From ZC4RG30 sp963777735 (GTDB lineage: Bacteria > Pseudomonadota > Gammaproteobacteria > Steroidobacterales > Steroidobacteraceae), in contig CAVZRQ010000010.1 of assembly GCA_963777735.1 (NCBI GenBank), positions 77,227 through 141,226 of the forward strand: a stretch of 64,000 bases of DNA. Direction: 5' to 3'. Within the stretch, counting starts at the first letter, position 1; each line of letters starts with the position of its first letter. Under the pieces are notes generated by a model. It ran no database searches. It worked only from the letters and a program-made list of their open reading frames with translations, and was not told where the DNA came from. The position numbers and the translations under genes are program-made. Below, piece by piece: positions 26,012 through 35,115 of this stretch.

Positions 26012-26939
26012 ATCGAATGTCATCTCCCTGACCCGCGTCTACGACGCGCCGCTGCAGGCGGTGTGGGAAGCATGGACCATCCCCGAGGAAGTGGCGCAAT
26101 GGTGGGGCCCGCGCGGTTTCACGCTGACCTCACACAGCCACGACCTGCGCACCGGCGGACACTGGCACTACACCATGCACGGCCCGGACGGCACCGACTA
26201 CGAGAACACCACGCAATACCTCGATGTAGTGCCGCACCAGCGCATGGTCTATGACCACGGCGGGCACAAGGATCGCCCGCCGCTGTTTCGCGTGACGGCG
26301 CTGTTCACCGAGCGCAACGGACGCACGCAGCTGGACATGAGCATGGCGTTCGCCACGCCCGAGATCGCCGCGGAAACCCGCGGCTTCATCAAGAAGGCCG
26401 GTGGCAATGGCACCTGGGATCGCCTTGCCGAGTACCTCGGCAAGCAGGTTGCCGGCAAGGAGCAGTTCTTCATCGCCCGCTCGTTCGATGCCGCCATTGA
26501 ACGCGTATACGAAATGTGGACCGATCCCGAACATCTGGCGCAGTGGATGCCGCCGACCGGCGCCACCATGCGCTTCCTGCGGCAGGAGCCGAAGGTCGGT
26601 GGCACTTCTTTCTATGTGATGACCTTCGCCAACGGGCCAACCATGCACGGGCGGATGAAATACCTGACGCTCGAAAGGCCGGGTCGTATCGTCTATGCGC
26701 AGCAGTTCTGTGACGAGAACGAGCAGGTCATCCGGGCGCCGTTTTTCAAAGACTGGCCAGAAACCATGCTCACGACCATCGAGCTGGTGGCCGAAACATC
26801 CGAGCGCACCCGCGTAACGGTGCGCTGGGAACCGCAGGGCGCGACCGACGCCGACATCGCAGAATTCGTGCGGCAGCGCGGCAGCATGACGGGCGGCTGG
26901 ACGGGCAGCTTCGACAAGCTGGAGGCGTTGCTGGAGTGA
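25995..26939 (+). CDS. SRPBCC (AHSA1/START-like) protein with two tandem domains
   Basis: Protein of 314 aa made of two AHSA1-type SRPBCC domains in tandem. The first starts LTRVYDAPLQAVWEAWTIPEEVAQWWGP (about 13-40) and the second FIARSFDAAIERVYEMWTDPEHLAQWM (about 158-184). Each would form a hydrophobic ligand cavity. Most partners of such ArsR genes have one domain, so the tandem form suggests fusion or duplication. Ligand unknown. Confidence 0.9.
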   Translation: MAARNKSNVISLTRVYDAPLQAVWEAWTIPEEVAQWWGPRGFTLTSHSHDLRTGGHWHYTMHGPDGTDYENTTQYLDVVPHQRMVYDHGGHKDRPPLFRVTALFTERNGRTQLDMSMAFATPEIAAETRGFIKKAGGNGTWDRLAEYLGKQVAGKEQFFIARSFDAAIERVYEMWTDPEHLAQWMPPTGATMRFLRQEPKVGGTSFYVMTFANGPTMHGRMKYLTLERPGRIVYAQQFCDENEQVIRAPFFKDWPETMLTTIELVAETSERTRVTVRWEPQGATDADIAEFVRQRGSMTGGWTGSFDKLEALLE

Positions 26940-27038
26940 ACGCCTGGCGCGGCAACAATGGACTTCCCATTGCCGGCCGGCGACCCGAGCGTATCCGGCC
27001 ATGCTACCGTTCCTGTCCCGCAGATCAGGAAGTCCAGC

Positions 27039-27395
27039 ATGACCACCACCCCCTCGGGCCTTCAATATGAAGACATCGCGACAGGCAGCGGCGAAACCGC
27101 CAGCGCCGGCGATCAAGTCACCGTCCACTACACCGGCTGGCTGTACGACGCTGCTGCCCCACAGTGCCGCGGTCCCAAGTTCGACTCGAGCAAGGATCGC
27201 GGCGATCCCTTTGACTTCCCGCTGGGTAAAGGCCGGGTCATCCGCGGTTGGGACGAAGGCGTGCAGGGCATGCAGGTCGGCGGCACCCGCGTGCTGACCA
27301 TCCCGCCGGAGCTCGGATACGGCGCGCGCGGTGCCGGCGGCGTGATTCCGCCCAATGCGACGCTGGTGTTCGAAGTGGAGTTGCTTGGCGTCTAG
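27039..27395 (+). CDS. FKBP-type peptidyl-prolyl cis-trans isomerase
   Basis: Protein of 118 aa from ATG 27039 (AGGAAG upstream), consisting of a single cytosolic FKBP domain. Hallmarks are VTVHYTGWLYD, FDSSKDRGDPFDFPLG, VIRGWDEGVQGM, LGYGARG and IPPNATLVFEVELL. It would catalyse proline isomerisation in protein folding. There is no signal peptide. It stands alone between the SRPBCC gene and the sigma factor. Confidence 0.94.
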   Translation: MTTTPSGLQYEDIATGSGETASAGDQVTVHYTGWLYDAAAPQCRGPKFDSSKDRGDPFDFPLGKGRVIRGWDEGVQGMQVGGTRVLTIPPELGYGARGAGGVIPPNATLVFEVELLGV

Positions 27396-27436
27396 AACTG
27401 CGTCCTCCCGCCGCCGTCCAGGCGTATAGGAGGGCA

Positions 27437-28030
27437 GTGGACGCCCAAGACACGAAATCAATATTGCTGGAGCAATCGGCAGACTCCGCCAACGGCGACG
27501 ACTGCCTTGACCGCGCGCGCCGCGGCGATATCGCCGCTTTCCGCCAACTGATGCTCGCGCAACAGGGGCGAATATTCAGTGTGGCGCTGCGCTTCACCGG
27601 CCAGCGCGTCGACGCCGAAGAGCTGCTGCAGGATGTGTTCCTGCAACTGCATGGTGCGCTGCCCCAGATCTCGAGTGAAGAGCACCTCAAGCACTGGCTG
27701 CTACGAGCCATCTCGCACCGCTGCATCGATCGCCTCCGGCACACCGCGCGCCGACCAAGGACAGTGTCGCTTGCCACCTTGCCTTCCTCATCCGAGCCGC
27801 ATGCCCTGGAGCAGGAGGCGGACCCCGTGTTGGGAGGGCGGCTGCGTCAGCTGCTGCTCGAACTCACGGCCGATGCCCGCGTGGTGATGCTGCTGAGGTT
27901 CCAGGAAGACCTCGACCCCATCGAGATCGCCGACCTGCTGGCGATGCCCATCCCTACAGTAAAGAGTCATTTGCGCCGCTCGCTCGAATGGCTGCGCACG
28001 CAAATGGAGAGGACCGGAAATGAACCTTGA
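27437..28030 (+). CDS. ECF-type RNA polymerase sigma factor
   Basis: Protein of 197 aa from GTG 27437, which has an excellent TAGGAGGG ribosome site. Region 2 (RRGDIAAFRQLMLAQQGRIFSVALRFTG, about 29-56; DAEELLQDVFLQLH) and region 4 (LLELTADARVVMLLRFQEDLDPIEIADLL, then TVKSHLRRSLEWLR) are clear. It overlaps the next gene by 11 bases. That gene encodes a one-pass membrane protein in the usual anti-sigma position. Confidence 0.9.
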   Translation: MDAQDTKSILLEQSADSANGDDCLDRARRGDIAAFRQLMLAQQGRIFSVALRFTGQRVDAEELLQDVFLQLHGALPQISSEEHLKHWLLRAISHRCIDRLRHTARRPRTVSLATLPSSSEPHALEQEADPVLGGRLRQLLLELTADARVVMLLRFQEDLDPIEIADLLAMPIPTVKSHLRRSLEWLRTQMERTGNEP

Positions 28031-29645
28031 ACAGCAGCTTCATGCCGCGCTGTCTCCCTGCGAGCCGGGCCCGCAGCCGTTGGCCATGGTGATGGCGCGG
28101 ATATCCGCCGCGCAGGCAAGGCGAGGCCCGCAGCGGAGTACCAGCAAACTGGTGCTTCTCGGCAGTTTCCTCGTTGTCGCCGCGGCGGCGTCAATGCTGG
28201 TGCTGCGGCAGACGCCTGCGCCATCTGCGCGGGATGCCGCGCCGGTTGCGTTGGATTCGCCAGCTCCAATTGTCACGGGCGATGAAACTCCCGCAGCTGT
28301 GCCCGCGCAGACCGTCCAGGAAGCAGTTTCACCGCCAGTCGAAGAGCAGCGCGGGCCGGAGACGCTCGTCCCCCAAGTGAAACCATTCACCGTCCGCCTG
28401 CTGTCGCTTCGCAACAACGCCACGAACTCTTCCGCAAAACGGGCCATCAACGACTTTCATGCGGCGTTGGTCGAAGGCCTGCGTGCCGTGCCGGGCCTGG
28501 TGCTGGTGACAGAGGATTCTGCTGACTTCGCAGCGGATGCAACCACGGATTTCCGGCTGACACTTCGTGGCACCGATCTTCCCATCGACAAGTACGAGGT
28601 CAGGCTGGACGCCGAGTCATTCGCGCCTCGCGTGGTTCTGCCGATCGTATTCCGTGGCGACATCGCGCCGGCGTGTACGGGCACAGGAGCACCGGACTGT
28701 GGCGATCCCTACAGCATGGCAGCCAGTGGCTTGCAGTTGCTGCGCAAGAGCGTATTCCAGTCTGATCCCGTTGTGCCGCAGGAGTTGCGAACCAGAATCC
28801 TGGACACCTCGCTGAGTGCCAGCGATCGATTGACCGCACTGTTGCAGAGCATCGTGCCAAGAGTTGCGCGTCCTGGGGTCGAACGCCCGAAACATCTCCT
28901 GGAAGATCCGCAAGTTGTCCGCAGTCTTGCCGATCTCGCAGCAACCGCCAGCGATCCGGTGATTCGTGCCCGGGTGTGGAGCGCCATACGCAACATGAAC
29001 GCCACCGGATTCATCCCCTGGCTGGCCGATGCACTGCGTCTGGATAGCGACGGGAAAGTGCGCCTGGAGGCTGCTACCACGCTGGCCACCAATTTCGCGA
29101 CAGACCCGCAAGCGCGTGCCGCTCTCGAAGCCGCCGCACAGCAGGATCCCGTCCCGGCCGTCCGCGCGGTGGCGCGCCGCGGATTTCTGGGAGAGACCGC
29201 ATGGCTCGAATACGCCGTCAGCACGGTGAAAGACACGAGCCTGACTCCCGAAGCGCGTATCGAGGCCTTGCTCATCATGGCCAACCAGCCGGGAAGGGCG
29301 CCCGATCTCGGCAGCCTTCTAAACGACCATGAAGCCATCGAGGCATTTGCCGACGCATTCTCCAGGGTGCAGGCATCGACAGGTCTGGAGGGGCCAAACA
29401 TGGTCCTGCTCGGCCGAATGGACTCCATCTACCATCCCGCAATCACTGGTTTGCTCCTCGACAGTCTGGAACGAGCTGTGCAGCCGTCGACCAGGCAGTC
29501 GATCGTCGGGCAGCTCTCTCGCCGCAGTGCGGACGAGCGTGTCCAGGCGGTGCTCGGGAAGCTCAGCGTTGAGGATGCAGATCCGGAGCTGCGGAAAATG
29601 GCGCTGCAGGCGATTCGGTCATCCGCAGCGCCGATCATCCGGTAG
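28020..29645 (+). CDS. Membrane protein with C-terminal HEAT repeats, putative anti-sigma factor
   Basis: Protein of 541 aa overlapping the sigma factor gene. Residues 1-40 form a short cytoplasmic tail, residues 43-61 (LVLLGSFLVVAAAASMLVL) a single membrane helix, and the rest is periplasmic. A Pro/Ala linker leads to a domain with a cysteine pair (PACTGTGAPDC), then HEAT-type helical repeats (RSLADLAATASDPVIRARVW; LRLDSDGKVRLEAATTLATN; RAALEAAAQQDPVPAVRAVA). The layout and overlap suggest a co-expressed anti-sigma factor, although the N-terminal tail lacks a recognisable zinc anti-sigma motif (HxxxCxxC). Confidence 0.75.
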   Translation: MNLEQQLHAALSPCEPGPQPLAMVMARISAAQARRGPQRSTSKLVLLGSFLVVAAAASMLVLRQTPAPSARDAAPVALDSPAPIVTGDETPAAVPAQTVQEAVSPPVEEQRGPETLVPQVKPFTVRLLSLRNNATNSSAKRAINDFHAALVEGLRAVPGLVLVTEDSADFAADATTDFRLTLRGTDLPIDKYEVRLDAESFAPRVVLPIVFRGDIAPACTGTGAPDCGDPYSMAASGLQLLRKSVFQSDPVVPQELRTRILDTSLSASDRLTALLQSIVPRVARPGVERPKHLLEDPQVVRSLADLAATASDPVIRARVWSAIRNMNATGFIPWLADALRLDSDGKVRLEAATTLATNFATDPQARAALEAAAQQDPVPAVRAVARRGFLGETAWLEYAVSTVKDTSLTPEARIEALLIMANQPGRAPDLGSLLNDHEAIEAFADAFSRVQASTGLEGPNMVLLGRMDSIYHPAITGLLLDSLERAVQPSTRQSIVGQLSRRSADERVQAVLGKLSVEDADPELRKMALQAIRSSAAPIIR

Positions 29646-29713
29646 CGCCGGCAGCCAGGCTGCCAGTTGGCGGAAAAATCGGCATACAATCGACCCCAAT
29701 AACCCGGGGGAAA

Positions 29714-30643
29714 ATGTCCATGAGAAGAGAAAAAGCCCAAGTCGCCATCACGTTCTGCTCACTCGTCGCTGGCCTGGCCTTCGCGGCAAATGCCACGGCG
29801 GCAGCCCCGACAGGATGCAGCCGTGAGACGCTCGTGAAGCTGGCCGACTCCTATGTCAGTGCCCAGAAGACCGGCAAGCCCGCCACGCTCTCCCTCGCAG
29901 CCAATGCGTACTACGGGGAGAACGACAAGGCCATGGATATTGGCAAGGGCGTGCTGGCCAAAGCCCTGGTGGTCGACTTCACCCGCAGCCTCTACGACAC
30001 GACGCAATGCGCCACCTTCACGGAACTGGTGGCCGCCACGGATCCGCACCCGTACGTGATCCACACGCGCATCGAGGCGACCAGCGACGGCAAGGTCAAG
30101 AAGATGGAGTCGGTGGTGACGGACGAGGGGGATTGGGTGTTCGGCGCAACCCAGTTCCTTGGCTTCACCAAGGCCGAGAATTGGGACGAGATCCCCGTGG
30201 CCAAGCGCGACACGCGGCAGGCCATCCAGGCTGCGGCCGACGCGTACCTGAACAATTGGGGGGACCCGGCCCTCCCGGTGCCGCATGGCACGCCCTGCGC
30301 CCAGCTTGAGGGCCGCATGTACAAAACCACCAACCGGGACCCGGCGAAAAATGCCTGCGACATGGGCGCGTTCCCGGAGAAGCTCAACGTGACCAACCGT
30401 CGCTACGTCATCGACGAGACCCTCGGCGCAGTTTCCATCTTCCACAGCTTCCCCTGGCTCGATGCAGGAATACCAAAAGACCCGGGGACCCAGGCCGCTC
30501 AAGTGTTTCGGGTTGAGGGCGGCAAGAATCGCTACCTCCACGAAGTCACGGCTTGCACGACGCCAGGCTGTGGCAGGGGAAGGCCGCCGGCAGCACCGCC
30601 GGGGGCAGCGGCACCCGCACCGGCCGCACCCGGAGCCAAGTAG
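29714..30643 (+). CDS. Exported protein resembling DUF8021/NTF2-like family, second copy
   Basis: Protein of 309 aa with a signal peptide (ending ATAAA). The mature start GCSRETLVKLADSYVSAQKTGKP and the ENDKAMDIGKGVLAKALVVDFTRSLYD block match the layout of the gene at 12770-13678, so the two are related. Cysteines at CSRE, QCATF, PCAQ, ACDM and CTTPGC suggest disulfides outside the cytoplasm. The C-terminus is a Gly/Pro/Ala-rich tail. GGGGGAAA precedes the ATG. No activity is known. Confidence 0.7.
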   Translation: MSMRREKAQVAITFCSLVAGLAFAANATAAAPTGCSRETLVKLADSYVSAQKTGKPATLSLAANAYYGENDKAMDIGKGVLAKALVVDFTRSLYDTTQCATFTELVAATDPHPYVIHTRIEATSDGKVKKMESVVTDEGDWVFGATQFLGFTKAENWDEIPVAKRDTRQAIQAAADAYLNNWGDPALPVPHGTPCAQLEGRMYKTTNRDPAKNACDMGAFPEKLNVTNRRYVIDETLGAVSIFHSFPWLDAGIPKDPGTQAAQVFRVEGGKNRYLHEVTACTTPGCGRGRPPAAPPGAAAPAPAAPGAK

Positions 30644-30663
30644 TCTTTAAAGCTCCGCTGGTT

Positions 30664-30698
30664 GGTACGCTCGGGTCACAATTGGGCCCGAGCGTACC
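30664..30698. repeat. Palindromic repeat, copy A, upstream of pgm
   Basis: Perfect 12-bp arms GGTACGCTCGGG and CCCGAGCGTACC with an 11-base loop, followed by GCC. The same arm sequence recurs just after pgm at 32383-32414. No other copy is seen in this window. It may be a REP-like element or a transcription terminator. Confidence 0.7.
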
Positions 30699-30718
30699 GC
30701 CCCTTCCGGAGATCTACA

Positions 30719-32364
30719 TTGCCTTTGTCCCCATTGGCCGGCAAACCGGCACCCAAAGAAATCCTCGCTGACCTCGCGCAACTCGAACGCGCCTACTTCG
30801 ATCAGCGTCCTGACATGGACGATCCGGCGCAACGCGTCAGCTTCGGCACCAGCGGCCATCGCGGCTCTTCGCTCAAGGGCTCGTTCAACGAGCCGCACAT
30901 CCTCGCGATCACGCAGGCCATCTGCGACTACCGCCGCGCCGAGGGCATCGACGGCCCGCTGTACGTCGGCAAGGACACGCACTTTCTCTCCGGCCCGGCG
31001 CAGACGTTCGGCGCTGGAAGTGCTGGCCGCCAATGCCGCGCACACCATCATCCAGTCGGGCGATGGCTACACGCCTACGCCGGTGATCTCGCGCGCCATC
31101 CTGGCCCACAACCGCGGCAACGTCGCGCGCAAGGCAGACGGCGTCGTCATCACGCCATCGCACAACCCGCCGGAAGATGGTGGTTTCAAGTACAACCCGC
31201 CCGATGGCGGACCTGCCGACACGGCGGTGACCAAATGGATCCAGGATCGCGCCAACGCATTGCTGCGCGATGGAAATCGCGATGTGAAGCGCAGCCGCGT
31301 ATTCGCTCGTGGGCGGCACGATTCACGAGGAGGATCTTGCGCAACCCTATATCGACGACCTGGCGCAGGTCATCGACATGGAGGCCATCCGCGCGGCATC
31401 GCTGAAGCTCGGTGTCGATCCGCTGGGCGGCGCGGGCGTGGCCTACTGGGATCGCATCAGTGCGCGCTACGGCATCCACATCGAGGTGGTGAACTCCCGC
31501 GTGGATCCCACCTTCGGTTTCATGACGGTGGACCACGACGGCAAGATCCGCATGGACTGCTCGAGCCCGTATGCGATGGCGAGCCTGGTCGGGCTGAAGG
31601 ATCGATTCCAGGTCGCCTTTGCCAATGATGCAGACGCAGACCGCCATGGCATCGTGACGCCCGGTGCCGGGCTCATGAATCCCAACCACTACCTCGCCGT
31701 GGCCATCCGCTACCTGCTGACGCATCGTCCGCAATGGCCCGCCACCGCGGCGGTGGGCAAGACGCTGGTCAGCAGCAGCATGATCGATCGCGTGGTGTCA
31801 GGACTGCAGCGCCAGCTCTCCGAAGTGCCCGTGGGCTTCAAGTGGTTCGTGCAGGGACTGTTCAGCGGCACGATGTGTTTCGGTGGAGAAGAGAGCGCGG
31901 GCGCCAGCTTCCTGCGCCGTGACGGCAGCGTGTGGACCACCGACAAGGATGGTCTCATCCTCAACCTGCTCGCGGCCGAGATGACCGCGCGCACGGGCAA
32001 GGATCCCGGCCAGCATTACGAGGAACTGACGGCGCAGTACGGTGCGCCGCGCTACACGCGCATCGATGCCGCTGCCAGCCCTGCGCAGAAGGCGCGGCTC
32101 GGCAAGCTCGCACCGAGCGACGTCACCGCGACCACGCTGGCCGGTGATGCCATCACCGCGCGCCTGACCAATGCACCGGGCAACAACGCCGCGATCGGCG
32201 GCCTGAAGGTGACGACGTCGAACGGCTGGTTCGCGGCCCGGCCCTCGGGCACCGAAGATATCTACAAGATCTACGCCGAGAGTTTCCGCGACGCGCAGCA
32301 CCTGGCGCTGATCGTGGAGGAAGCGAAGCAGATCGTGACGAGTGCGCTGGAGCGGCCGGAGTAG
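30719..32364 (+). CDS. pgm: Phosphoglucomutase (alpha-D-glucose phosphate-specific), with two +1 frame breaks
   Basis: About 548 codons from the TTG at 30719 (CCGGAG upstream) once surplus bases near 31007-31008 and near 31290-31311 are allowed for. The protein parallels E. coli Pgm throughout: VSFGTSGHRGSSLKGSFNE, the active-site serine loop VVITPSHNPPEDGG, the Mg-binding segment FANDADADRHGIVTP, the sugar loop GGEESAGASFLR, and the phosphate-binding RPSGTEDIYKIY. It interconverts glucose-1-P and glucose-6-P for glycogen and envelope sugar supply. Both breaks shift the frame by +1. The gene is bracketed by two copies of a palindrome. Confidence 0.93.
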
Positions 32365-32382
32365 ATCAGAGCCCGCTGTGTC

Positions 32383-32414
32383 GTACGCTCGGGTCCTGTT
32401 GAACCCGAGCGTAC
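32383..32414. repeat. Palindromic repeat, copy B, downstream of pgm
   Basis: Arms GTACGCTCGGGT and ACCCGAGCGTAC (12 bp, perfect) with an 8-base loop, followed by CGCC as in copy A at 30664-30698. It lies between the convergent pgm and G8 genes and could serve as a bidirectional terminator. Confidence 0.7.
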
Positions 32415-32429
32415 CGCCTGATCAATCGA

Positions 32430-34997
32430 TTACCGGCTGACCTGCACGGTCTCACCGCCGCCATGGCCGCCACGCTCGTCATCGCCCGGTGAGACGAGCT
32501 TCACCCACAGCGCATCCGGGCTCTTGTAGTACGAAGTGACTTTGGCCTTGCGCAGCGCATCGAGGCTCTCCTGCTGCGCGCCCGATGCGGCCTTGGTGAA
32601 CCCCGGGATCTCCAGGACCACCCAATTGCCGGCATCCAGTTCGAGCACGTGGAGATCCATGGACGTCCGTTCGGTGACCGCCTTCATCTCCGTGTTGGCC
32701 CGCACGTTGGTGCCAATGGCAATGGAGAACTCCTTGCTTCCCTTGCGACTCAGCTTCACGGGCGGCACGTCGCCGCCTGGCGCGGCGCCAGCGCTGATGC
32801 CGCCAAAGCCGAATCCACGGCCATTGATGAAGCTCATGCGTCCGCCATCGCCCTTGCACACCGCAGCGTTCCAGGTCGGCTTGATCTGGCAGGCTTCCGT
32901 GTCGACAGCGATGCTGTCGTTCACGCCGTCATGGATGACCACGTAGGAATTGGGGCCAACGCCGAGCGAGCCGTCCCGGTCCTTGAACGCGGCGGTCTTG
33001 TACGCGACGCTGCCTGCCGCATTGTCGTTGCCCCACTTGCGCTCCATCGGCGGGTAGTACACCGGCTTGGCGTTCACGAACTTCACGTTCTGGATGGCAT
33101 TGTTCGAGCTCGCCCCGAAGCTGGTGTACAGCAGGTGCGAGATCGCGCCCGTCTTGCGGGTGGCGTTGTCTTCGTAGTTGCGGAAGGTGGTGTTCACCAC
33201 GTCATGCCGGTAGTCGTAGTACTCGTAACCGCGGATCGGGAAATCCGGCATCTGCGGCTTCGGCAGGCTGCGGCCGTAAGCCTTCTCCGCGGCAGTCTGC
33301 GGATTGCCGACGTTCTCGGTTTCGCCCACGAACAACGAATCGACGACCATCGAGGAGTATTCGAGCCCGCCGCCGCCAGCCGCGTGCGTGAAGCCCATCG
33401 CGTTGTCGGCGAACTTCACGTTCTTGAACTGGTGCAACGCGCCCCGGCCCCAGATGCCGCCATTGCGGTTCTTGTAGGTGGTGAGGTTCTCGAACACCGT
33501 CACCCGCGCCTTGCTGGTCGGATCAGCGGGATTCTCGAGACCCGTATGCGAACTGCCGGTCACCCCGAACGTGTTGTTCGCGTTGATGTTGCGGTCGAAC
33601 ATGAACCCGTCGTAGTTCGAGTGCGCGACATTGCCCTTGAACTCGCGGAAATGCGTGCGACGCGGCCAGGTGGCCTTGCTGATTTCCGTGCCTTCGAACT
33701 GGCCGTTCGGGTGCTCGGGCAAGGACATCCAGAAGCCGTTCGCATCGGATCCCGCCGCCACGTTGTCGCGGTAGGTGTTGTCCGGGTTGGTGATCCAGAA
33801 AGACGACACCGTGTTGTCGGAAGGCAGCACGACCTCTTTGGACTGCTGGCCGCGCGGTCCGGTCGCCTGACGCTCCTGCGTCGCCTCTCCCGCGGCGGCG
33901 AGATTGGTGGGCTCGCAGGGCTTGGACGTATGGCACTTGGTCTGGATCGCGAGGTTGCGGACAAACTCATTGCCGTGTTCGATGCCGTCTTCGAGGAAGA
34001 AGCAGTGACCCACGGTGTTGTAGGTGACGTTGTTCTCGACGCGCAGGTTGTTCGTGCCATGCACGGTCACGCAGCGGTTGAAGGTGTCGTGGATGGCCGC
34101 GTTCTTGATGTACTGACCCTTGCCTTCGCCCACCAGATGCCAGTGGATCGGATAACGCGCCAGCGTCAGGTTCTGACCCATGCGGTTGAGCTCGATGCCC
34201 GACACATACATCTTGCTCGAGGGCATCGCCATGATGTGCCCACCGAAGAACGACTGTTCCGCGTCGGCCGAGGCCTGGATCTTGATGTTGCGTGTGAGGT
34301 TGGCCACTTCGCCGCGCTGATCCACGTCGAAGGTGATCTTGCCGAAGTGCATGTAATCGAGCTTGCGATCGAGCGTGATGTTGTTGCCGCTGATGGCAGT
34401 GATGGTGCGGCGCTCGGCCTGCCGCGGATCGTAATCCGTCGACGCGAGGACGATCTCGTCGCCGACGCGCCAGCCGCCAGCATTGAGTACCTGGATCGAG
34501 GTGGCGCCAGCCGCGGCAGTCGCCGCCAGCTTGGACCAGGTGTTGGTGCGATCGCCGTGCAGGTTCAGCGTTCCGCCCGAGAGCATGATGCCGCGATCAC
34601 CCATGCCGGCCATGACGTCTTCACCCTTCACGTTGTCGGTGAGGGTGATGGTGGCCTTGCGGGCGTGGGGAGCGGCTTCGCTGCCGATGGCGAGCTCACC
34701 GTGCAACATGATCCACTCGGTGGTCAGTTCCAGGTCGGCGTTGCTGGCGAAAGTGAGTTTGCCGTCGATGGAGAGGCCGCCCAGTGCGGGAGGGCTGACA
34801 TCCAGCACGACTTCCTTGTCCTTCCCGATGGTGACCTTGTCGCCCGCGGCGGGCACCTTGCGGTTGGGCCAGGTGGCCGGATCAGACCAGAGGCTGGCCC
34901 CCGCGGTCGATTGGGCTGCATTCGCGGCAACGGTGCCGGCAAGAAGCATGGCTGGAACGAACGACGCAACAAGTGCCGAGCGATAAAGGCTTTTCAT
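32430..34997 (-). CDS. Secreted G8-domain/beta-helix protein, copy 1 (CEMIP-like)
   Basis: Protein of 855 aa from ATG 34997, which has AGAGGGGA upstream. A signal peptide ends ANAA (28). A G8 domain covers about 36-155 (LWSDPATWPNRKVPAAGDKVTI; LHGELAIGSE; KATITLTDN). The beta-helix that follows contains GDEIVLASTDYDPRQAERRTI, FGGHIMAMPSSKMYVSGIELNRMGQ and RYPIHWHLVG (281-290). These correspond to the G8-linked region of animal CEMIP/TMEM2, which depolymerise hyaluronan. A flexible hinge and a conserved C-terminal domain (ending VQVSR) complete the chain. The frame is intact. A role in polysaccharide binding or cleavage is inferred, not shown. Confidence 0.88.
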   Translation of the reverse strand: MKSLYRSALVASFVPAMLLAGTVAANAAQSTAGASLWSDPATWPNRKVPAAGDKVTIGKDKEVVLDVSPPALGGLSIDGKLTFASNADLELTTEWIMLHGELAIGSEAAPHARKATITLTDNVKGEDVMAGMGDRGIMLSGGTLNLHGDRTNTWSKLAATAAAGATSIQVLNAGGWRVGDEIVLASTDYDPRQAERRTITAISGNNITLDRKLDYMHFGKITFDVDQRGEVANLTRNIKIQASADAEQSFFGGHIMAMPSSKMYVSGIELNRMGQNLTLARYPIHWHLVGEGKGQYIKNAAIHDTFNRCVTVHGTNNLRVENNVTYNTVGHCFFLEDGIEHGNEFVRNLAIQTKCHTSKPCEPTNLAAAGEATQERQATGPRGQQSKEVVLPSDNTVSSFWITNPDNTYRDNVAAGSDANGFWMSLPEHPNGQFEGTEISKATWPRRTHFREFKGNVAHSNYDGFMFDRNINANNTFGVTGSSHTGLENPADPTSKARVTVFENLTTYKNRNGGIWGRGALHQFKNVKFADNAMGFTHAAGGGGLEYSSMVVDSLFVGETENVGNPQTAAEKAYGRSLPKPQMPDFPIRGYEYYDYRHDVVNTTFRNYEDNATRKTGAISHLLYTSFGASSNNAIQNVKFVNAKPVYYPPMERKWGNDNAAGSVAYKTAAFKDRDGSLGVGPNSYVVIHDGVNDSIAVDTEACQIKPTWNAAVCKGDGGRMSFINGRGFGFGGISAGAAPGGDVPPVKLSRKGSKEFSIAIGTNVRANTEMKAVTERTSMDLHVLELDAGNWVVLEIPGFTKAASGAQQESLDALRKAKVTSYYKSPDALWVKLVSPGDDERGGHGGGETVQVSR

Positions 34998-35066
34998 GAT
35001 CCCCTCTTTGCCCTGGACGGTCCCAGGGATGTTTATCAGCCGGAGGATAGCGCGGAATTCGCCACC

Positions 35067-35115
35067 TTGCGCGACCTCCCCGGCGCGCCCTATACTGAAC
35101 AAGATGGTTCAGTAT
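35067..35115 (+). promoter_or_regulatory. Promoter and 9-bp inverted-repeat operator over the second ArsR start
   Basis: TTGCGC at 35067-35072 and TATACT at 35091-35096, 18 bases apart, form a promoter whose start would fall at about 35103-35104, the first base of the ArsR ATG. The perfect dyad ATACTGAAC/GTTCAGTAT (35092-35100 and 35107-35115, 6-base gap) covers the -10 box and the start codon. This suggests a leaderless, autorepressed transcript. Confidence 0.7.

Noticed and set aside
26130..27461. A 443-codon minus-strand frame across the SRPBCC and FKBP genes
   Set aside because: It crosses two well-supported plus-strand genes and has no domain or ribosome site.
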